Source: Victivallales bacterium | GTDB lineage: Bacteria > Verrucomicrobiota > Lentisphaeria > Oligosphaerales > Oligosphaeraceae | Length of the DNA: 26,751 nt | Direction of reading: 5' to 3' | Assembly (NCBI GenBank): GCA_017615955.1 | Contig: JAFZZD010000661.1 | Span: 1-26,751 of the forward strand | Shown: positions 23,276-26,751 of the stretch, in pieces | How positions within the stretch are numbered: the first letter of the stretch is position 1 | Layout of the letters: every line of letters begins with the position of its first letter | Notes under the pieces: model-generated | The model's input: the letters and a program-made list of their open reading frames with translations, nothing else | The model's database searches: none | Told to the model about the DNA's origin: nothing | Program-made: the position numbers and the translations under genes

Positions 23276-25963
23276 ATGAGCGAAGAACAAAATCTGTCCA
23301 AGGCATACGAGCCTTCCGAAGTGGAGGGCAAATGGTACAAGACCTGGGAGGAAAGAGGGTATTTCCACGCGGATGTAAACTCCAGCAAGGTCCCGTACAG
23401 CATAGTGATTCCACCGCCGAATGTCACTGGCATTCTCACGCTGGGGCATGTCCTGAACAATACATTGCAGGACATTCTCATACGATTCGAGAGGCTCCGC
23501 GGCAAGGAAGTCTGCTGGGTGCCAGGCACAGACCATGCTGGCATAGCCACGCAGGCAAAGGTGGAGGCCGCCCTGAAGAAGGAACAGGGGCTTACACGCT
23601 ATGACCTGGGACGCGAGAAGTTCCTGGAGCATACCTGGAACTGGAAGAAGAAGTACGGCGGCGTCATCATCAAGCAGCTGCGCACCATAGGCTGTGCCTG
23701 TGACTGGCAGCGGGAGCGCTTCACCATGGACCCAGGCCTGTCGGACGCAGTGAAGGAGGTCTTCATCCGCCTGTACGAAAAGGGCCTCATCTATCGCGGC
23801 TACCGCATCATCAACTGGTGTCCCAAGTCCAGGACCGCGTTGTCCGATGAGGAAGTCATATATAAGGAAGAAAGAGGTCATCTCTGGCATTTCCGCTATC
23901 CATACACGGATGGCTCTGGCTACATGGTAGTGGCGACCACACGTCCTGAAACAATGATGGGCGATACCGCAGTAGCCGTCAATCCAGACGACCCGCGCTA
24001 CAAGGACAAGGTGGGCAAGATGATCACTCTTCCAATCGTGGGCAGGCAGATACCCGTGGTGGCGGATGACTATGTGGACAAGGAATTTGGTACTGGCTGC
24101 GTGAAGATCACGCCAGCCCATGACCCCAACGACTATGACTTGGGCCTTCGCCACAATCTGGAAGTCATCGACATCATGAACGATGACGGCACCATGAACG
24201 AAAAGGCGGGCGCTGAATTCCAGGGCATGGACAGGTACGTCTGCCGCAAGGCAGTGGTCGCAAAGTTGGAAGAACTGGGCTTCCTGGAAAAGGTGGAGGA
24301 CTATACCCACCAGGTTGGCTATTCCGAGCGTGGAGATGTGCCCGTGGAGCCAAGGCTGTCCAACCAGTGGTTTGTCAAGATGGAGACCTTGGCGAAGCCA
24401 GCCCTGGATGCTGTCAACGACGGTCGCATTGTCTTCCATCCTGACCGCTGGGTGAAGACATACCGCCATTGGATGGAGAACATAAAGGATTGGTGCATTA
24501 GCCGCCAGTTGTGGTGGGGGCACCGTATTCCCGCATACTACTGCGAAAAATGCGGTGAAATCGTGGTAGCACGCGACACGCCAGAAAAATGCCCCAAGTG
24601 CGGCTGCACTAGCTTCCGCCAGGAAGAGGACGTGCTGGACACATGGTTCAGCAGCTGGCTCTGGCCATTCTCTGTGTTCGACTGGCCAAAGCAGTCTCCT
24701 GAACTGAAGAAGTTCTTCCCAACGAACAGCCTGGTCACAGGACCTGACATCATTTTCTTCTGGGTGGCAAGGATGATCATGTCCTCGATCGAATTCATGG
24801 GGCAGGTGCCATTCAAGGATGTGTATTTCACCTCTATCATCAGGGATGACAAGGGCCGCAAGCTTTCCAAGAGCCTGAACAACTCTCCTGACCCGCTGGA
24901 CATCGTGAAGATCTATGGCGCTGACGCGCTGCGCTTCACCATGATTTACATCACTCCTCTTGGACAGGACATTCGCTACAGCAACGAGAAATGCGAAATC
25001 GGCAGGAACTTCGCCAACAAGATTTGGAACGTGGTGCGTTTCCGCCTGGGGCAGGGCAGGGCAAAGCAGGGATGGCCTACGCTGGACAATGTGAAGGCGC
25101 AGTTGCTGCGTCCTGACGACCAGTGGATCATCTATGAATTGAACCAGACTGTCATCGGCATTACCAAGGCGCTGGAAGGCATGAGGTTTGACGAGGTCAG
25201 CCGCGCAATCTACGAGTTCATCTGGAACAGGTTCTGCGACTGGTACCTGGAATCCTGCAAGCCCGCATTCAGCGGCAAGATGACGCCAGAGGAAACAGCA
25301 AATGTGCTGGCGGTCTTCGACTACTGCCTGGGCACATTCCTCAGGCTGCTGCATCCCATCATGCCATTCGTGACGGATGAACTGGCGCACCAGATGGGCT
25401 TCGTGGCGGAAGAGGATTCCATCATGAATGCACAGTGGCCGCAGCCAATCGCCGAGGACGCATTGAACGCCATGGGCGCAACAGAGGCACATGCCGCAAT
25501 GACAGAGGCAAAGTGCGAATTGATTCGCTCGGTCAGGGCGTTGCGTGCTTCCTACAACATCCCCACTGGCAAGCCACTGGACATTGTCATCGCTCCCGCA
25601 AGTGCTGATGCGGCGGACTTCCTCCGCCGGGACAAGACTGCGCTTCAGGCATTCCTCGCCGCTGGCACATTGGATATTGTGGATAGCTATGCGCAGGAAG
25701 GTCCCTGCGGCAGCGCAGTCTCCACCATAGCCACATGCTACGTTCCACTTAAGGGCATTGTGGACCTGGACGCCGAACTTAAGAAACTTCAGAAGCAGGA
25801 AGAGGAATTGCTCAAGTACGTCGGTACGATAGAGAAGAAGCTGTCCAACGAGAACTTTGTCGCCAGGGCACCTAAGGACGTGGTGGACAAGGAAAGGGCC
25901 AAGGTCGCCGAGGCCAACGAGAAACTGTCCCGCATACGCGCCCAGATGGAAGCGTACAAATAA
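23276..25963 (+). CDS. valS: Valine--tRNA ligase
   Basis: This 895-aa class Ia aminoacyl-tRNA synthetase has full length for the family. The HIGH-type signature is PPPNVTGILTLGHVLN (residues 46-61) and the KMSKS-type motif is KLSKS (529-533). Other ValS marks are CWVPGTDHAGIATQAKVE, the editing-domain segment TTRPETMMGDTAVAVNPDDPRY, a Cys4 zinc-ribbon-like insert (CEKCGE...CPKCG, about 422-443), EDVLDTWFSSWLWPFSVFDWP, and a C-terminal coiled coil (about 825-895) that binds tRNA. It charges tRNA-Val and proofreads threonine. It begins a tight cluster with the Nfu-type gene (25 nt downstream) and ilvN. The start ATG follows AAGGG by about 10 nt. Confidence 0.98.
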   Translation: MSEEQNLSKAYEPSEVEGKWYKTWEERGYFHADVNSSKVPYSIVIPPPNVTGILTLGHVLNNTLQDILIRFERLRGKEVCWVPGTDHAGIATQAKVEAALKKEQGLTRYDLGREKFLEHTWNWKKKYGGVIIKQLRTIGCACDWQRERFTMDPGLSDAVKEVFIRLYEKGLIYRGYRIINWCPKSRTALSDEEVIYKEERGHLWHFRYPYTDGSGYMVVATTRPETMMGDTAVAVNPDDPRYKDKVGKMITLPIVGRQIPVVADDYVDKEFGTGCVKITPAHDPNDYDLGLRHNLEVIDIMNDDGTMNEKAGAEFQGMDRYVCRKAVVAKLEELGFLEKVEDYTHQVGYSERGDVPVEPRLSNQWFVKMETLAKPALDAVNDGRIVFHPDRWVKTYRHWMENIKDWCISRQLWWGHRIPAYYCEKCGEIVVARDTPEKCPKCGCTSFRQEEDVLDTWFSSWLWPFSVFDWPKQSPELKKFFPTNSLVTGPDIIFFWVARMIMSSIEFMGQVPFKDVYFTSIIRDDKGRKLSKSLNNSPDPLDIVKIYGADALRFTMIYITPLGQDIRYSNEKCEIGRNFANKIWNVVRFRLGQGRAKQGWPTLDNVKAQLLRPDDQWIIYELNQTVIGITKALEGMRFDEVSRAIYEFIWNRFCDWYLESCKPAFSGKMTPEETANVLAVFDYCLGTFLRLLHPIMPFVTDELAHQMGFVAEEDSIMNAQWPQPIAEDALNAMGATEAHAAMTEAKCELIRSVRALRASYNIPTGKPLDIVIAPASADAADFLRRDKTALQAFLAAGTLDIVDSYAQEGPCGSAVSTIATCYVPLKGIVDLDAELKKLQKQEEELLKYVGTIEKKLSNENFVARAPKDVVDKERAKVAEANEKLSRIRAQMEAYK

Positions 25964-25988
25964 AACAAAACAACCCGGAGAAATTAAA

Positions 25989-26240
25989 ATGGCTGACGAA
26001 AAGACCAATGACAATACCCTTGAGGAAAACATCAGGGAACTTCTTGAACAGGCTAGGACACAGTTGCAGGCTGATGGCGGCGATCTGGAAATTGTCTCCA
26101 TCGAAGGCAAGAAGGTGACATTGAACCTTAAGGGACATTGTGCAGGCTGCCCACACGCCCAGGCTACCTTGAAAGGCTATATCGAAGAGGCGCTTCGCAC
26201 TTACGTTGACCCCGAAATCACAGTGGAGAGAGGTCTGTAA
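25989..26240 (+). CDS. NifU C-terminal-domain (Nfu-type) Fe-S scaffold protein
   Basis: This 83-aa protein is a stand-alone NifU C-terminal domain. The Fe-S ligands are Cys51 and Cys54 in GHCAGCPHAQATLKGYIEEAL, preceded by the usual LQADGGDLEIVSIEGKKVTLNLKG. Such proteins assemble or carry [4Fe-4S] clusters as dimers and deliver them to apo-enzymes. GGAG lies 8-9 nt before the ATG. It is 25 nt after valS and 3 nt before ilvN. In a branched-chain amino acid setting a plausible client is an Fe-S dehydratase such as IlvD or LeuC, neither of which is in the window. Confidence 0.92.
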   Translation: MADEKTNDNTLEENIRELLEQARTQLQADGGDLEIVSIEGKKVTLNLKGHCAGCPHAQATLKGYIEEALRTYVDPEITVERGL

Positions 26241-26243
26241 TCC

Positions 26244-26751
26244 ATGCTCAAGCACACGTTTTCAGTTTTGGTTGAGAACCGTTTTGGCGTATTGGCCAGG
26301 GTCGCTGGCCTTTTCAGCGGAAGAGGCTACAACATCGACAGCCTGGTGGTAAGCCCGACTGAAAACAAGAATTTCTCCAGAATGACTGTAGTCACCCATG
26401 GCGACAGCGCCATTATGGAGCAGATTCGAAAGCAACTCAGCAAGTTGGTGGAGGTCGTCCAGGTAACTGACCTTACTGGCAGCGGCTATGTCTCCAGGGA
26501 ACTAATGCTTCTCAAGGTGAAGGCCACTGAAAATACGCGCAGTGAGGTCATACAGATTACTGGCGTCTTCAAGGGCAATGTGGTCAATGTGCAGAAGGAA
26601 TCCCTGATAGTGGAAATTACAGGTTCGTCAGAGAAACTGGACGCATTCGAGGAGCTTATGTCAGGTTATGGCATTATTGAGCTTGCCCGCACAGGCAAGG
26701 TCGCCCTCTCTCGCGCCTCAGAGGCCACCGAATTCTACGAGGCAGACGAAT
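26244..26751 (+). CDS. ilvN: Acetolactate synthase small (regulatory) subunit, cut by window end
   Basis: The reading frame runs from ATG 26244 to the window edge without a stop (169 codons plus one base), close to the usual full length of about 160-175 aa. The N-terminal ACT domain is clear: HTFSVLVENRFGVLARVAGLFSGRGYNIDSLVVSPTE, followed by MTVVTHGD, IRKQLSKLVEVVQVTDLT, and the second half (ELMLLKVKA, GNVVNVQKESLIVEITG, KLDAFEELMSGYGIIELARTGKVAL). It binds valine and activates/feedback-controls the catalytic subunit, which is probably IlvB/IlvI encoded nearby. GAGAGAGG lies 10 nt upstream. Only a few residues can be missing. Confidence 0.95.
   Translation, partial: MLKHTFSVLVENRFGVLARVAGLFSGRGYNIDSLVVSPTENKNFSRMTVVTHGDSAIMEQIRKQLSKLVEVVQVTDLTGSGYVSRELMLLKVKATENTRSEVIQITGVFKGNVVNVQKESLIVEITGSSEKLDAFEELMSGYGIIELARTGKVALSRASEATEFYEADE

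Noticed and set aside
23249..26110. Open frame of 953 codons antisense to valS and nfu
   Set aside because: It is a shadow of valS caused by GC-rich codon bias; its product is low-complexity Val/His/Leu-rich and matches no family, and valS on the other strand is certain.

Overview
The window looks like part of the chromosome of an anaerobic, plant-fibre-degrading Gram-negative bacterium. I would place it tentatively in the Lentisphaerota/Verrucomicrobiota (PVC) side of the tree, because of the mix of a cytoplasmic DUF4838/SGNH enzyme, CE15, dockerin-type secreted proteins and a very large AsmA-like envelope protein. That placement is inference; no rRNA gene is present. GC is in the mid-50s percent by eye. 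The CCGG tetranucleotide is strikingly rare.

Region 1 (17-10306, all minus strand) is a compact operon read right to left: CE15-type glucuronoyl esterase, RraA-family protein, IclR regulator, SDR-type D-mannonate (fructuronate) oxidoreductase, D-mannonate dehydratase UxuA, SGNH-esterase/GH67-like (DUF4838) fusion, GH39-like glycosidase and uronate isomerase UxaC. Together these fit removal of esters and 4-O-methylglucuronate from glucuronoxylan oligomers, cleavage of the xylosyl backbone, and conversion of D-glucuronate through fructuronate and mannonate to 2-keto-3-deoxygluconate (KDG). KDG kinase and KDPG aldolase are not in the window. None of the enzymes has a convincing signal peptide, so the work is probably intracellular on imported oligosaccharides. 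Gene junctions are tight (4-nt overlap or 1-2 nt gaps) except where copies of a hairpin repeat sit between genes.

Region 2 (about 10307-10883) is an AT-rich divergent spacer with two short dyads, a hairpin, two tandem repeats and a long inverted repeat.

Region 3 (10884-19040, plus strand) is a two-gene unit encoding giant secreted proteins. The first is an 1811-aa papain-like (C1) cysteine peptidase with seven FG-GAP-type repeats, FN3, InlB-like, RCC1-like and cohesin-like modules. The second is a 902-aa protein with an N-terminal type I dockerin and an HExxH...E gluzincin-type metallopeptidase motif. A protease pair with a candidate cohesin on one partner and a dockerin on the other is the most novel system here. 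The unit is bordered by related copies of a TAATTGCAAAAC repeat.

Region 4 (19041-19544) holds a MITE-like long inverted repeat, a CAT-anticodon tRNA gene and its rho-independent terminator. Region 5 (19545-26751, plus strand) is housekeeping: an AsmA/YhdP-like envelope protein, then a valS - nfu-type Fe-S scaffold - ilvN cluster that runs into the window edge.
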